From positions 114,009 to 178,008 of the forward strand of contig NZ_FWFL01000008.1 in NCBI RefSeq assembly GCF_900172295.1: 64,000 nucleotides of DNA. The letters run 5' to 3'. Positions 55,918 to 64,000 of this stretch are shown in pieces (the first letter of the stretch is position 1; each line of letters starts with the position of its first letter). The position numbers and the translations under genes are program-made. Source of the DNA: Roseovarius litorisediminis (GTDB lineage: Bacteria > Pseudomonadota > Alphaproteobacteria > Rhodobacterales > Rhodobacteraceae). The notes under the pieces were generated by a model. That model was not told the origin of the DNA. It was given only the letters and a program-made list of their open reading frames with translations, and did not search any database.

Positions 55918-56574
55918 TCAGTCTTTACGGGCCGGGCCAGTCGCAGCTTCTTTCATGATCTCGGCCACTGTCTCGTCCGCGACCTGATTGAAGATCTGAT
56001 AGTGCAGGCCTACCGCCCGGAAGTAACGCGGCACAAGCGGACAGACAACCCGGTCAACCAATGGCCTCAGCGCGTCTAGCGTGTCACGTGCGGCGACCGG
56101 CACCGCCAGAATGACCTGCGCCGGGCCACGTTCGCGCAGCGCCAGCAAGGCCGCGTGCACCGTCGCACCGGTCGCAATACCGTCATCCACTAGGATCGCC
56201 GTGCAGCCGGTTACATCAACAGGCGCGCGGTCTGCCAGATACATCTTGCGCCGCGCTGCCAGTTCGGTGCGTTTGGTGCTGATCGTCCCCTCCAGATCAT
56301 CAGGGGTCAGCCCCGCCATGGCGAGGATATGATCGTTAAAAAAGATATGTTCCGGCGGCCCGTCAACGATGGCCCCCGCAGCCAGTTCAGGCTGCCCGGG
56401 CAGGCCGATCTTGCGCACAAGAACAAGATCAAGTGGCGCATCAAGTGCTTGCGCCACGGGCACGGCCACAGGCAACCCGCCACGCGGCAGGGCCAGAACG
56501 ACCGGGCGGGTCAGATCCAGTTCCTGCAACCTATCCGCCAGAGTCTGCCCTGCCTCGGTTCTGTCCCTGTACAT
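55918..56574 (-). CDS. Phosphoribosyltransferase family protein
   Basis: A 218-residue PRTase-fold protein. The PRPP loop is TAILVDDGIATGATVHAAL (about 125-143), and the N-terminal VVLALPRGGLPVAVPVA and VRKIGLPGQPELA are the other family segments. The exact base is unknown. It is first of the operon PRTase-YtoQ-GNAT. Confidence 0.88.
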   Translation of the reverse strand: MYRDRTEAGQTLADRLQELDLTRPVVLALPRGGLPVAVPVAQALDAPLDLVLVRKIGLPGQPELAAGAIVDGPPEHIFFNDHILAMAGLTPDDLEGTISTKRTELAARRKMYLADRAPVDVTGCTAILVDDGIATGATVHAALLALRERGPAQVILAVPVAARDTLDALRPLVDRVVCPLVPRYFRAVGLHYQIFNQVADETVAEIMKEAATGPARKD

Positions 56575-56645
56575 CCTAATTCCCCTGCCACTTCAGACAG
56601 GGGAAAGCTTAGTCACATCATTTGGTTGGGGCAATCCGGCTGAAT

Positions 56646-59045
56646 TTACCCGCGCAGCGTGCCGCCGGTGGCCTTGGCAACTTTTTCGACAATCTTGGCC
56701 GATACAGCCTCGATATCGGCCTCTTTGAGGGTTGCCTTGGTAGGTTGCAGGCGCACAGTGATGGCCAGAGATTTCTTACCTTCACCAAGGCTGCCGCCGA
56801 TAAATTCATCAAACACGCGCACGTCTTCGATCAAAGCCTTGTCGACCCCGGCAGCGGCATTGACCAGTGTCAGCGCCTCGACATCGGCATCGACAACAAA
56901 GGCAAAGTCACGCTCGACCGCCTGCAGGTCGCGCAGTTCCAGCGCGCCTCGGTTGGCACCGGAGTTGCGCGGCAGCGGGATTTCCTGAGGGAAAAGCGTA
57001 AAGGCCACGGCGGGGCCTTTGACATCCATAGCGCTTAGCACACGGGGGTGCAGCTCACCAAAGACGCCCAGCACTTTTTTCGGGCCCAGGCAGATGCGGC
57101 CATGGCGGCCCGGATGCCACCACCCAGCCCCGCCGCGCAGGATCTGCACCTTTGCCGGTGCGCCGATGGCGGACAAAACCGCCTCGGCGTCCGCCTTGGT
57201 GTCATAGACATCCACACTGCGCGAGGCGCCATGCACATCCTTGGGGCCGGTGCGCCCCACCAGAAGGCCCGCCACCTGCACATGTTGTTGCTCGGGCTCG
57301 CCGCCGTCAAAGGCATGGCCCACTTCGAAAAGCGCCACATCCATCAGACCGCGTGCCTGATTGCGTGCGGCGGCCTGCAACAGACCAGGCAGCAGATCGG
57401 GGCGCATATGGCTCATCTCGCTGCTGATCGGATTGGCCAGCATGGTGGCGTCCTTGCCGCCACCAAAGAGCGCGGCACTAGCCTGATCAATGAAGCTGTA
57501 GGTGACGCACTCGTTATATCCCAAAGCCGCGGTGGTGCGCCGCGCAATCTGTTCGCGCTGCTGCATCGGACTGAGGATCGGTGCAGGAATACCGGTATGG
57601 GCACGCGGCAAGGGCTTGCCGACAAGTTTGGTCAGCGAGGCGATGCGCGCCACCTCTTCCACCAGATCGGCCTCGCCCATAACGTCGGGGCGCCAGCTGG
57701 GCACATGAGCCATGTTGCCTTCCAGCCGGAACCCAAGGGCCGTGAGCGTCTGGCGTTGCTCGGATTCAGGGATATCCATGCCCACCAGTGACTGCACCCG
57801 CGCCGTATCCAGCTTGTAAGCGCGGGCCACATTGGGCACTTCGCCGGCAGTGACACGGTTCGATGGTTCGCCACCGCAGAGATCAAGTATCATCTGCGTG
57901 GCCAGATCAATCGCAGGCATGTTAAAGGCCGGATCAATGCCGCGTTCGTTGCGATAACGCGCATCGGAGTTGATTTTCAAAGCGCGGCCCGTGCTGGCGA
58001 TCTGCACGTGATCCCACACCGCAGCCTCAAGAAACACATTGGTGGTCTCGGGCGTACAGCCGGTAGCCAGCCCGCCCATGATACCGCCGATGGATTCAAT
58101 CCCGTTGTCATCCGAGATCACCACCTGCCCGGCGCTGAACGTGTATTCTTTTTCATCCAGACCGACCAGAGTTTCGCCGCCCTTTGCGCGGTGAATGCGC
58201 AGGTTGCCCTGCACCTTGTCAGCATCAAACACATGCAATGGACGATTACGGTCAAAGGTGAAAAAATTGGTGATATCCACAAGTGCCGAAATCGGGCGCA
58301 GACCGATGGCGCGCAACCGGTCTTGCAGCCATTCGGGGCTAGGCCCGTTGGTGACACCACGGATCAGGCGGCCGGCGAAGACCTCACAGCCATTTTCGCG
58401 GGTATCCTCGTCGATGGTCACGGTAATCGGGCAGGTGAACTGCCCCTCGACATGCGCCTCGGAGGCCGGTTTCATCGTACCCAGACCGCGCGCTGCCAGA
58501 TCCAGTGCAATGCCTCGCACGCCCAGTGCATCGGGGCGGTTCGGGGTGATGGCAATGTCGATCACAGGGTCCACCTTGGCCGGATCATTTTCGGCCAGCC
58601 AGTCGGTGAATTTCTGTCCAACCTCACCTGATGGCAATTCAATGATGCCGTCGTGTTCTTCGCTGAGTTCCATCTCGCGTTCGGAACACATCATGCCGTA
58701 GCTTTCGATGCCGCGAATCTTGCCGACGCCGATGGTGGTGTCGATGCCGGGCACATAAATGCCCGGCTTGGCGATAACCACGGTGATTCCTTCCCGGGCG
58801 TTGGGCGCGCCGCAGATAATCTGGGTTTCGCCTGCGTCAGTCATGACCTGACAAACGCGCAGGCGGTCAGCCTCAGGATGTTTTTCGGCTTTGATGACCT
58901 TGCCGATGGTAAAATCGCCCAACCGTTCCGCCGGATTTGAAATCTCTTCGACCTCAAGCCCGAGGTCGGTCAGGGCCTCGGCGATCTCATCAACCGAGGC
59001 ATTGGTTTCAAGGTGATCTTTCAGCCAGGAAAGTGTGAACTTCAT
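56646..59045 (-). CDS. pheT: Phenylalanine-tRNA ligase beta subunit
   Basis: A 799-residue subunit of PheRS. The N-terminal tRNA-binding (EMAP-like) domain has VIKAEKHPEADRLRVCQV and IICGAPNAREG, then the B3/B4 editing domain (RNERGIDP), B5, catalytic-like core and C-terminal anticodon-binding domain (AITVRLQPTKATLKEADI). The pheS partner is not in the adjacent DNA on the side that is visible, so the two are split in this genome. Confidence 0.96.
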   Translation of the reverse strand: MKFTLSWLKDHLETNASVDEIAEALTDLGLEVEEISNPAERLGDFTIGKVIKAEKHPEADRLRVCQVMTDAGETQIICGAPNAREGITVVIAKPGIYVPGIDTTIGVGKIRGIESYGMMCSEREMELSEEHDGIIELPSGEVGQKFTDWLAENDPAKVDPVIDIAITPNRPDALGVRGIALDLAARGLGTMKPASEAHVEGQFTCPITVTIDEDTRENGCEVFAGRLIRGVTNGPSPEWLQDRLRAIGLRPISALVDITNFFTFDRNRPLHVFDADKVQGNLRIHRAKGGETLVGLDEKEYTFSAGQVVISDDNGIESIGGIMGGLATGCTPETTNVFLEAAVWDHVQIASTGRALKINSDARYRNERGIDPAFNMPAIDLATQMILDLCGGEPSNRVTAGEVPNVARAYKLDTARVQSLVGMDIPESEQRQTLTALGFRLEGNMAHVPSWRPDVMGEADLVEEVARIASLTKLVGKPLPRAHTGIPAPILSPMQQREQIARRTTAALGYNECVTYSFIDQASAALFGGGKDATMLANPISSEMSHMRPDLLPGLLQAAARNQARGLMDVALFEVGHAFDGGEPEQQHVQVAGLLVGRTGPKDVHGASRSVDVYDTKADAEAVLSAIGAPAKVQILRGGAGWWHPGRHGRICLGPKKVLGVFGELHPRVLSAMDVKGPAVAFTLFPQEIPLPRNSGANRGALELRDLQAVERDFAFVVDADVEALTLVNAAAGVDKALIEDVRVFDEFIGGSLGEGKKSLAITVRLQPTKATLKEADIEAVSAKIVEKVAKATGGTLRG

Positions 59046-59243
59046 TGCGTCATTCCGCCGGTAAAAAATGGGTCATACGCGCTTTAGCGGATATGGCGGA
59101 GAGGGGGAAGCCTGCAAGCCAACGCAGGGAATAAAAGCCCGCATTTCTAAGCCTCTGACAGTTGTGGATGTCGATTTGATTGGAAAAACTTTGCGTTCCC
59201 GGCAAATGTGCCGACAGCTTCTACATTCTAAAGGGGACATTTC

Positions 59244-60290
59244 ATGCTGACTGTGTATTCAGAGAAACACAAACTGCGCGATTCCAAGGCTGAAATTTTT
59301 GGCGGCGAATTGGTGCCACCATTTGAATGCCCAAGAAGAGCCGAGATTATCCTTGAGCGTGTGAAGACACAGAAGCTGGGGCCGATCATTTCGCCAAATG
59401 ACTATGGCCTTGATCCGGTTCTGGCCGTGCATGATGCAGGCTATGTCAGCTTTCTGGAAACTTGTTATTCAGAATGGAAAGCCAAGGGGTTCGGCGGTGA
59501 AGCGATCGCCCTTTGTTGGCCCACACGGACAATGAATGCGCCACAGATACCACGCGATATCGAGGGCAAGCTGGGATATTATGCACTGGCCGCCGAAACC
59601 GCGATTTCGGGCGGCACCTGGGAGGCCGCCCTTGCGTCCAAAGACGTGGCCCTTACCGCTACCGATCACGTTCTGAAAACCAAGGGTGCCGCCTTTGCAC
59701 TTTGCCGTCCACCGGGGCATCACGCAGCGATTGATCAGTTTGGCGGGTATTGTTTTCTGAATAATGCCGCGATCGCTGCGCAAAACGCTTTAGACCAGGG
59801 ACTTTCAAAAGTTGCGCTGCTGGATGTTGATTTCCACCACGGTAATGGTACCCAGAATATCTTCTATACGCGCGATGATGTGTTCTTTCTCTCACTGCAC
59901 GGCGACCCGATGGATGCGTTTCCACATTTTTTGGGCCATGCCGAAGAAACGGGCATTGGTGCAGGCGCGGGGCTGACCGCTAATTATCCGATGCGCCCCG
60001 GCACCGGATATGCCGCCTGGAAAGCTGCGTTGGAGGACGCTATTGCCAGAATTCACGCCTATAAACCTGACCTTCTTATTATATCTTTGGGTGTTGATAC
60101 CTTTCAGAACGATCCGATCAGCTTTTTCAAACTGACCTCGGATGATTTTACAGATTATGGTCAACTGCTGGGTAATATGGGCCTGCCAACGGTTTATGTG
60201 ATGGAAGGCGGTTATGCGGTGGACGAGGTGGGTATAAACACAATCAACGTGCTGCAAGGGCATATGGCTGCACAATCTGCAAAACCGTAG
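59244..60290 (+). CDS. Histone-deacetylase-superfamily amidohydrolase (acetylpolyamine amidohydrolase-like)
   Basis: A 348-residue class II HDAC-like zinc enzyme. The catalytic histidines are H159/H160 (CRPPGHHA) and the metal ligands are D196, H198 (LLDVDFHHGNGTQ) and D285 (LGVDTF). The numbering and spacing nearly equal Mycoplana acetylpolyamine amidohydrolase. It would remove acetyl groups from acetylputrescine or acetylspermidine. Divergent from pheT, convergent with the amidinotransferase-fold gene. AAAGGGGA precedes ATG. Confidence 0.87.
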   Translation: MLTVYSEKHKLRDSKAEIFGGELVPPFECPRRAEIILERVKTQKLGPIISPNDYGLDPVLAVHDAGYVSFLETCYSEWKAKGFGGEAIALCWPTRTMNAPQIPRDIEGKLGYYALAAETAISGGTWEAALASKDVALTATDHVLKTKGAAFALCRPPGHHAAIDQFGGYCFLNNAAIAAQNALDQGLSKVALLDVDFHHGNGTQNIFYTRDDVFFLSLHGDPMDAFPHFLGHAEETGIGAGAGLTANYPMRPGTGYAAWKAALEDAIARIHAYKPDLLIISLGVDTFQNDPISFFKLTSDDFTDYGQLLGNMGLPTVYVMEGGYAVDEVGINTINVLQGHMAAQSAKP

Positions 60291-60330
60291 GGCCGCCAGA
60301 CCGAATTTTTCGCGCGGAGGCATAAAGCCT

Positions 60331-61260
60331 CTAAACCGGATCACGGATCAGGCTTTGACACATGCAGTGCACGCCGCCTCCGCCCTGAGTGATCATGGAA
60401 AGGTCGGGGTCATAAATGGTGAACCCCAGTGCCTTGAGCTTTTCTTTAAGGGTTTTCGAGCCTGCGGGCAGCAATACCCGGTCGTCGCCCAAAGCCACTA
60501 CGTTACAGCCAAGCGCCACCGTCTCGGAGAACGGGACCGAAACAATCTCAATACCCTTTGCCTTCAGCCAGTACACAATTTCGGGGTCGGTACAATCCAG
60601 ACAGACCGCTGCCAGCTTGGGGGCCAGCATCACCACCATAAGGTCAATATGCACATAAAACGGGTCAAGATCGGCCAGCTTTACCTCCCAGCCTTCGGCT
60701 TCCATCCAGCGGGCCACCTGTTTCGCCCCCTGCTCCTGTGTGCGGCCCTCGTCACCCTCCCAGCCTATCAGAACGCAGCCTGGCTCGATCACGTTGAAAT
60801 CCCCGCCCTCAAAGGTGCCGGCAGTGACATAGTCGTAAATCGGGATGCCCAGCTTCTGGTAGGTTTCAATCGCGCGAAAGTTTTCGCCACGCCGCCACCA
60901 TTGGGACATATGGGTGATGATGGCGCCAAAAGGCGTCATGACACTGCTGTCGCGCGCATAGACCTGATAGGGCAGTTCGGGATCAGCAATATGTTCATGC
61001 ACCTCGACACCCGCGCTTTGATAAGCATCCACCATCTCGGCATGCTGGGCGCGGGCCACATCCAGACTAAACGGCACGCCCCGGCGCAGGGTCTTTTTCG
61101 ACACCGAGCTGGTCTGCAGCCAGCGGTAATTCTCGATCGGTCCCAGAAGGACGGACCGCAGCGTGCCGTAATCCGAATTGGCGCCCCAGTTGTTGAGGGT
61201 CGGCGTACCGCCACCGCCGCGCCGCACGCGCAGGGAAAACCCGGTGGATTGGTCGTTCAT
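60331..61260 (-). CDS. Amidinotransferase-fold hydrolase (dimethylarginine/agmatine-deiminase-like)
   Basis: A 309-residue guanidine-modifying-superfamily protein. Catalytic elements: FEGGDF (E151, D154), HIDL (H204) and the nucleophile C299 in GGGGVHCMCQSL. YARDSSV lines the guanidino pocket. It could deiminate arginine, dimethylarginine or a guanidino acid or transfer an amidino group. Start at 61260 (MNDQSTGFSL). It is in the same orientation as the glutamine-amidotransferase gene (54-bp gap) and convergent with the acetylpolyamine amidohydrolase-like gene. Confidence 0.83.
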   Translation of the reverse strand: MNDQSTGFSLRVRRGGGGTPTLNNWGANSDYGTLRSVLLGPIENYRWLQTSSVSKKTLRRGVPFSLDVARAQHAEMVDAYQSAGVEVHEHIADPELPYQVYARDSSVMTPFGAIITHMSQWWRRGENFRAIETYQKLGIPIYDYVTAGTFEGGDFNVIEPGCVLIGWEGDEGRTQEQGAKQVARWMEAEGWEVKLADLDPFYVHIDLMVVMLAPKLAAVCLDCTDPEIVYWLKAKGIEIVSVPFSETVALGCNVVALGDDRVLLPAGSKTLKEKLKALGFTIYDPDLSMITQGGGGVHCMCQSLIRDPV

Positions 61261-61314
61261 GGCTGGCCCCTTTATTCTGATCGGCGTCAACCGTCACCGC
61301 GATTCAAGCTCAAG

Positions 61315-62109
61315 TCAAGCGACCGTGACACGTTCCGCCTTGCGGGCGGCGACATGTGCCAGCCAGTTAACCAACTCGCGTGCACGGTTCTGCGGAGCAA
61401 ATGCCTGCGGCGTGGTGCCAAGGCGGGCTGCTGCGGCGGCAGCAGTGTCACCCTGTTCAAGATCCGCCGCCAGATCGGCAAAGCTTGAATAAATGCTGGC
61501 GCGGCGGATATGCCCGGCCACGCCTTTGGGTTCCAGTTCAGGGTGATATTGCGCACCCCAGAAATCAACCCCGTCCTTTTCATAGACAAACGCCTGAATC
61601 GGGCAATGCGCATTCGAAGCGATCAAGATCGCGCCTTCGGGCAGGCGCTGCACCTCATCGCGGTGCATGCAAGCCACCGCGTAGCCATCGCTGCGGCCCG
61701 CCATCAAAGGATGGGTCTGGCCGGCTTCGGTAATCTTCATCCCGCGGGTGACGCCAATTTCGATCCCGTTGGGCGAGGGCCCAACAGCACCGCCCAGCAC
61801 CAACGCGGCCAGTTGCATGCCATTGCACGATCCCCAGATCGGCAAACCGGTATCCATCGCCACTTTCATGGCATCACGCCAGGGGGCCACCTCGGGCGCA
61901 TCTGCTGGCCATGGGCCGCCCGACCCGGTAAAGATCACACCGTCGACGCCTGTGAAAATTTCCCCCGGAACCACGTCTTCAGGGGCAACAGGGCGACAGG
62001 CCGTGCCTGGCGCCAGGATTTTAATCGTGGCAAGAAAAGCATCCGCCTCGAAATGGCCGGCGGCCATAATCTCGGGCGGGCTTCCTTCGACGATCAGCAG
62101 GGTACTCAT
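61315..62109 (-). CDS. Class I glutamine amidotransferase-like protein
   Basis: A 264-residue triad amidotransferase fold. The nucleophile C95 is in WGSCNGMQLA and the His-Glu pair is in WGAQYHPELEP (about 188-196). Resembles GuaA-type/PuuD-type glutaminases acting alone. Together with the amidinotransferase-fold gene it may process guanidino or gamma-glutamyl compounds. Substrate not known. Confidence 0.85.
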   Translation of the reverse strand: MSTLLIVEGSPPEIMAAGHFEADAFLATIKILAPGTACRPVAPEDVVPGEIFTGVDGVIFTGSGGPWPADAPEVAPWRDAMKVAMDTGLPIWGSCNGMQLAALVLGGAVGPSPNGIEIGVTRGMKITEAGQTHPLMAGRSDGYAVACMHRDEVQRLPEGAILIASNAHCPIQAFVYEKDGVDFWGAQYHPELEPKGVAGHIRRASIYSSFADLAADLEQGDTAAAAAARLGTTPQAFAPQNRARELVNWLAHVAARKAERVTVA

Positions 62110-62206
62110 CGGCGCATTTCCTTTGAACGGGTCGGGTTGAACCTGTCAGAAACATGAGGAAAACAGCCGCAAAAGTGCGACATGGAAAGGCAGGTTTACG
62201 CCAGCT

Positions 62207-63013
62207 TCAGGGGTAGCTGGGGTCGCGCCCCAGCAGCTGATCCAACTGCCGTGCAATCCAGCCCCGGGGGATAAAATGCCCGCGCGCGTGCACGTCCAGC
62301 ACCACACGGCCTGAATCGCAATCCTCCCATTCGGTACGGTCAAACAGGTCTTCCCGGGTGATCCGCCATTCGCCCATGTTTTTCCCGTCGCCACAGCCGA
62401 ATTTCTCGCGCCACAGCGCCACGGGATATGTCGTATCGCCGCCGGGACCAAAGGGGAAATCCATCACGTTATCGCGGGTGCCGTGCACATGGCGCACCTC
62501 TTGCGGGGCCTCAGGGCAATCCTCGGACTGGCGCAGCGTGCCCGAGACCGCCAGCAAGGCCGCCACCCCGTTGCCATGCTCGCAGACATAGCGCCACGCC
62601 ATGGCCGAGCCATAGGAATACCCCGAGACATAGATGCGGCTACGGTCGATGGGATAACGTTTGGCGGCGTCCTCGATCACCTTGGCCGCGAAGGCCACGT
62701 CATCGGTATCATGATCCCAGAAATCCCACGTCTTGCCGCGCCCATTCGGCGCCAAGAGCAGCACACCCCGCCTGCGCGTCGCGCCCGAGATACGGCTATG
62801 TTTGACAATCAGCGTGCCCTGCCGCATCCAGCCGTGAAAATGCAGCAGCACCGGCAAGGGGGTCACGCCATCCCAATCATCGGGTTCCTTGACGTGATAA
62901 GAGCGATCGCCCAGCTGACAGGAAATTTCAGCGTGGCAACCGGAGTCCTGCGCTCCAACCGCCAGCGCCGCGTTGGCCCAAGCGATCAACAACAAACCCA
63001 AGACAACCCGCAT
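62207..63013 (-). CDS. Secreted alpha/beta hydrolase (PHB depolymerase / feruloyl esterase-like)
   Basis: A 268-residue secreted esterase. Signal peptide MRVVLGLLLIAWANAALAVG, then the LpqC-like core. The nucleophile serine is in YVSGYSYGSAMA (G-x-S-x-G), the catalytic histidine likely in DVHARGHFIPRGW, and cysteines at positions matching the family (GCHAEISCQ). Typical substrates are short esters. Single leftward gene. Confidence 0.83.
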   Translation of the reverse strand: MRVVLGLLLIAWANAALAVGAQDSGCHAEISCQLGDRSYHVKEPDDWDGVTPLPVLLHFHGWMRQGTLIVKHSRISGATRRRGVLLLAPNGRGKTWDFWDHDTDDVAFAAKVIEDAAKRYPIDRSRIYVSGYSYGSAMAWRYVCEHGNGVAALLAVSGTLRQSEDCPEAPQEVRHVHGTRDNVMDFPFGPGGDTTYPVALWREKFGCGDGKNMGEWRITREDLFDRTEWEDCDSGRVVLDVHARGHFIPRGWIARQLDQLLGRDPSYP

Positions 63014-63111
63014 TACATTCCTTTCAACTTTCGCTTATCGGAAATGTACCGCGCGGAACCGGAATGTCACGTCACAAGGGTGTCAGAACGCACCGGCATT
63101 CAGTGGCCTAT

Positions 63112-63435
63112 CTAATTGCAGCGAAGTTGATTCAGGATACCCAAACAGCTTAGTGATTTCTCTCCTTGCGAGATCGTCACTTTCTGCCACAGGATTTTAT
63201 CCTCGGATTGCACATCCATCGTGGTGCGGAGCAGTTTCGCGCAGTCGTTGATATTGGCCTTGCAGGTCATCAACAGGATGCCCGAGGCCAGATCGGAACT
63301 ACCCGTGGTCTGGATATCGCCCACGATCATCTCCGCAATCTTCTCCTCAATCGCAGCCGGGCCCGGCTTGGTGGCAAAAAGCGCTCCTGCGCTTGCAACG
63401 GCAGCCACCATAAGGATGGTGGTTTTGGTACTCAT
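63112..63435 (-). CDS. Small membrane/secreted protein, unknown (DUF4359-like?)
   Basis: A 107-residue protein starting MSTKTTILMVAAVASAGALF, an uncleaved or cleaved N-terminal hydrophobic segment, followed by a polar domain with three cysteines (CKANINDCAK, LSCLG) and ending NQLRCN. It resembles DUF4359 only faintly. Start at 63435 is chosen because GGAGC lies just upstream; the longer frame has Pro/Ala-rich shadow coding. Confidence 0.6.
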   Translation of the reverse strand: MSTKTTILMVAAVASAGALFATKPGPAAIEEKIAEMIVGDIQTTGSSDLASGILLMTCKANINDCAKLLRTTMDVQSEDKILWQKVTISQGEKSLSCLGILNQLRCN

Positions 63436-63562
63436 TGGACGGCTCCTTTTACTCGGTACGTTGGCGGCAGAGTGGCGCAGGTTGGTTGGATTTTTTGAGA
63501 GGATATGTAGGGCGAGTGAGGTCACACCTACAGTCATTTGAAAGCCATACGCACGAGATTGA

Positions 63563-63638
63563 GGGCAACGCCCGACCGCGGGTGGGTGCAAAGCGCCCGC
63601 CCATGGGGGCGGTCGGGCGCTGCCCGGCGGTGCCGGGC
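63563..63638. repeat. Long GC-rich inverted repeat (cruciform)
   Basis: Outer arms of 17 bp (GGGCAACGCCCGACCGC at 63563-63579 and its complement at 63609-63625, 16 of 17 matching) enclose inner 10-bp arms (63580-63589 and 63593-63602, paired with G-T wobble) and an AAA loop. A second hairpin GCCCGGC/GCCGGGC (63622-63638) overlaps the end. Layout resembles a REP or small mobile palindromic element. Intergenic between the small protein gene and the DUF2513 fragment. Confidence 0.6.
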
Positions 63639-63703
63639 GTAGTGCCAATGAGAATGTTTAATGTTGACCGATGGTACATGCGAGCACGCATCCTTCGGCT
63701 GGA

Positions 63704-63875
63704 TTAAAGGTCAACGCCCGTATGATCTTTCAGTTTCTTTTTGGCGAAACCGACTGCCAAAGCTTTCACAATCTCCAATGCGGCGCTGCCACCCGTTTCT
63801 TTGACTGCAGTCGTAGTTTTGCTCCAGATACCAGGATCACGTACGGCATCCAGATAGTCGTGCCCATTCCAGCTA
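63704..63875 (-). pseudogene. C-terminal fragment of a DUF2513-type protein, cut by an IS
   Basis: The frame reads SWNGHDYLDAVRDPGIWSKT then VKETGGSAALEIVKALAVGF and ends at a stop codon (63704). This corresponds to the C-terminal half of DUF2513 proteins. The 5' part of the gene is missing: the homology ends at the left end of the IS (63876). It was probably a phage- or island-borne gene before it was cut. Confidence 0.7.
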
Positions 63876-64000
63876 GGGCCTGTTAACACTATTACGTAGT
63901 GCTGTTTGATGCTAAGTATCTGTTATGAATGAGATAACAGAAAATCAATACGCGCTGATCCAGCCCTACTTGCCAGTCCAGCGCGGGAATGTGCGGGTTT
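63876..64000 (+). mobile_element. Left end of an IS5-family insertion sequence, partial
   Basis: The homology to DUF2513 stops at a TA dinucleotide followed by GGGCCTGTTAACACTATTAC, a likely terminal inverted repeat. A TA target duplication is typical of this IS group. A transposase frame begins 49 bp inside and runs off the window. The other end is not visible, so the boundaries cannot be proved. Confidence 0.65.
63925..64000 (+). CDS. IS5-family transposase, N-terminal part (off right edge)
   Basis: ATG 63925 begins MNEITENQYALIQPYLPVQR, matching the N-terminus of IS5-group (DUF4096/DDE) transposases that read LTDAQWALIEPLLP. Only 25 codons are visible. It lies just inside the putative left end of the IS. 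Confidence 0.75.
   Translation, partial: MNEITENQYALIQPYLPVQRGNVRV

Noticed and set aside
60355..61488. 377-residue plus-strand open frame opposite the amidinotransferase-fold gene
   Set aside because: It runs antisense to a protein with clear catalytic motifs and a ribosome site, and reads as a Gln/His/Arg-rich shadow typical of the reverse frame of GC-rich genes.

Overview
The window looks like chromosomal DNA of a marine alphaproteobacterium of the order Rhodobacterales (Roseobacter group). The evidence is a CcrM-type GANTC methyltransferase, an Mcl1-type malyl-CoA lyase of the ethylmalonyl-CoA pathway, a VPLPA-CTERM surface protein, a TakP-like TRAP transporter, a non-pyrrolysine MttB homologue and a DgcN/DgcA D-glutamate module. 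Base composition is fairly GC-rich and even. The only clear mobile DNA is at the right edge.

Layout. 1-8200: the 3' end of aroC, a class IV aminotransferase (ilvE-like), a small membrane protein, then a leftward run of sulfotransferase, VOC dioxygenase, D-amino acid aminotransferase, dgcA, dgcN and an MFS transporter. 8370-15720: mcl1, then a TetR-centred cluster (FAD amine/amino-acid oxidase and PhyH dioxygenase leftward, TetR and MttB-family methyltransferase rightward), then divergent alanine dehydrogenase and Lrp-type regulator. 15780-24780: GMC oxidoreductase, a GDSL hydrolase with a VPLPA-CTERM tail, pnp, a LuxR-TolB-TPR regulator divergent from a SnoaL-like protein, rpsO and an RTX-type protein. 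24930-35800: a 3-hydroxyisobutyrate-dehydrogenase-family enzyme with a divergent LysR regulator, a LacI regulator, tRNA-Arg(CCT), a membrane-anchored winged-helix protein, rnhB, ccrM, a DMT exporter, HU and AMP nucleosidase. 35890-39690: LysR, class II aldolase, sterol-desaturase-family hydroxylase and SDR.

39690-53710 is a large histidine-utilisation locus: hutC-hutF leftward, hutI-hutH-hutG-[CaiB-type CoA transferase]-[acyl-CoA dehydrogenase]-hutU rightward, followed closely by a DUF1810 gene, a flavin reductase and a complete TRAP transporter. A 20-bp inverted repeat sits in the hutF/hutI divergent promoter region. HutF plus HutG specify the five-step route (histidine, urocanate, imidazolone propionate, formiminoglutamate, formylglutamate, glutamate + formate). 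The CoA transferase/dehydrogenase pair inside the operon resembles CaiB/CaiA and could feed a side-chain-saturated imidazole acid such as imidazolepropionate into urocanate. That is my main novel hypothesis for the window.

53700-64000: a membrane TPR protein, a GNAT/YtoQ/phosphoribosyltransferase operon, pheT, an acetylpolyamine-amidohydrolase-like deacetylase convergent with an amidinotransferase-fold hydrolase and a class I glutamine amidotransferase (possible polyamine/guanidino-compound set), an esterase of the PHB-depolymerase type, a small secreted protein, a long intergenic inverted repeat, and a DUF2513 gene fragment abutting the start of an IS5-type element that runs off the window.

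All functions come from reading motifs and family resemblance by eye; no database search was run.
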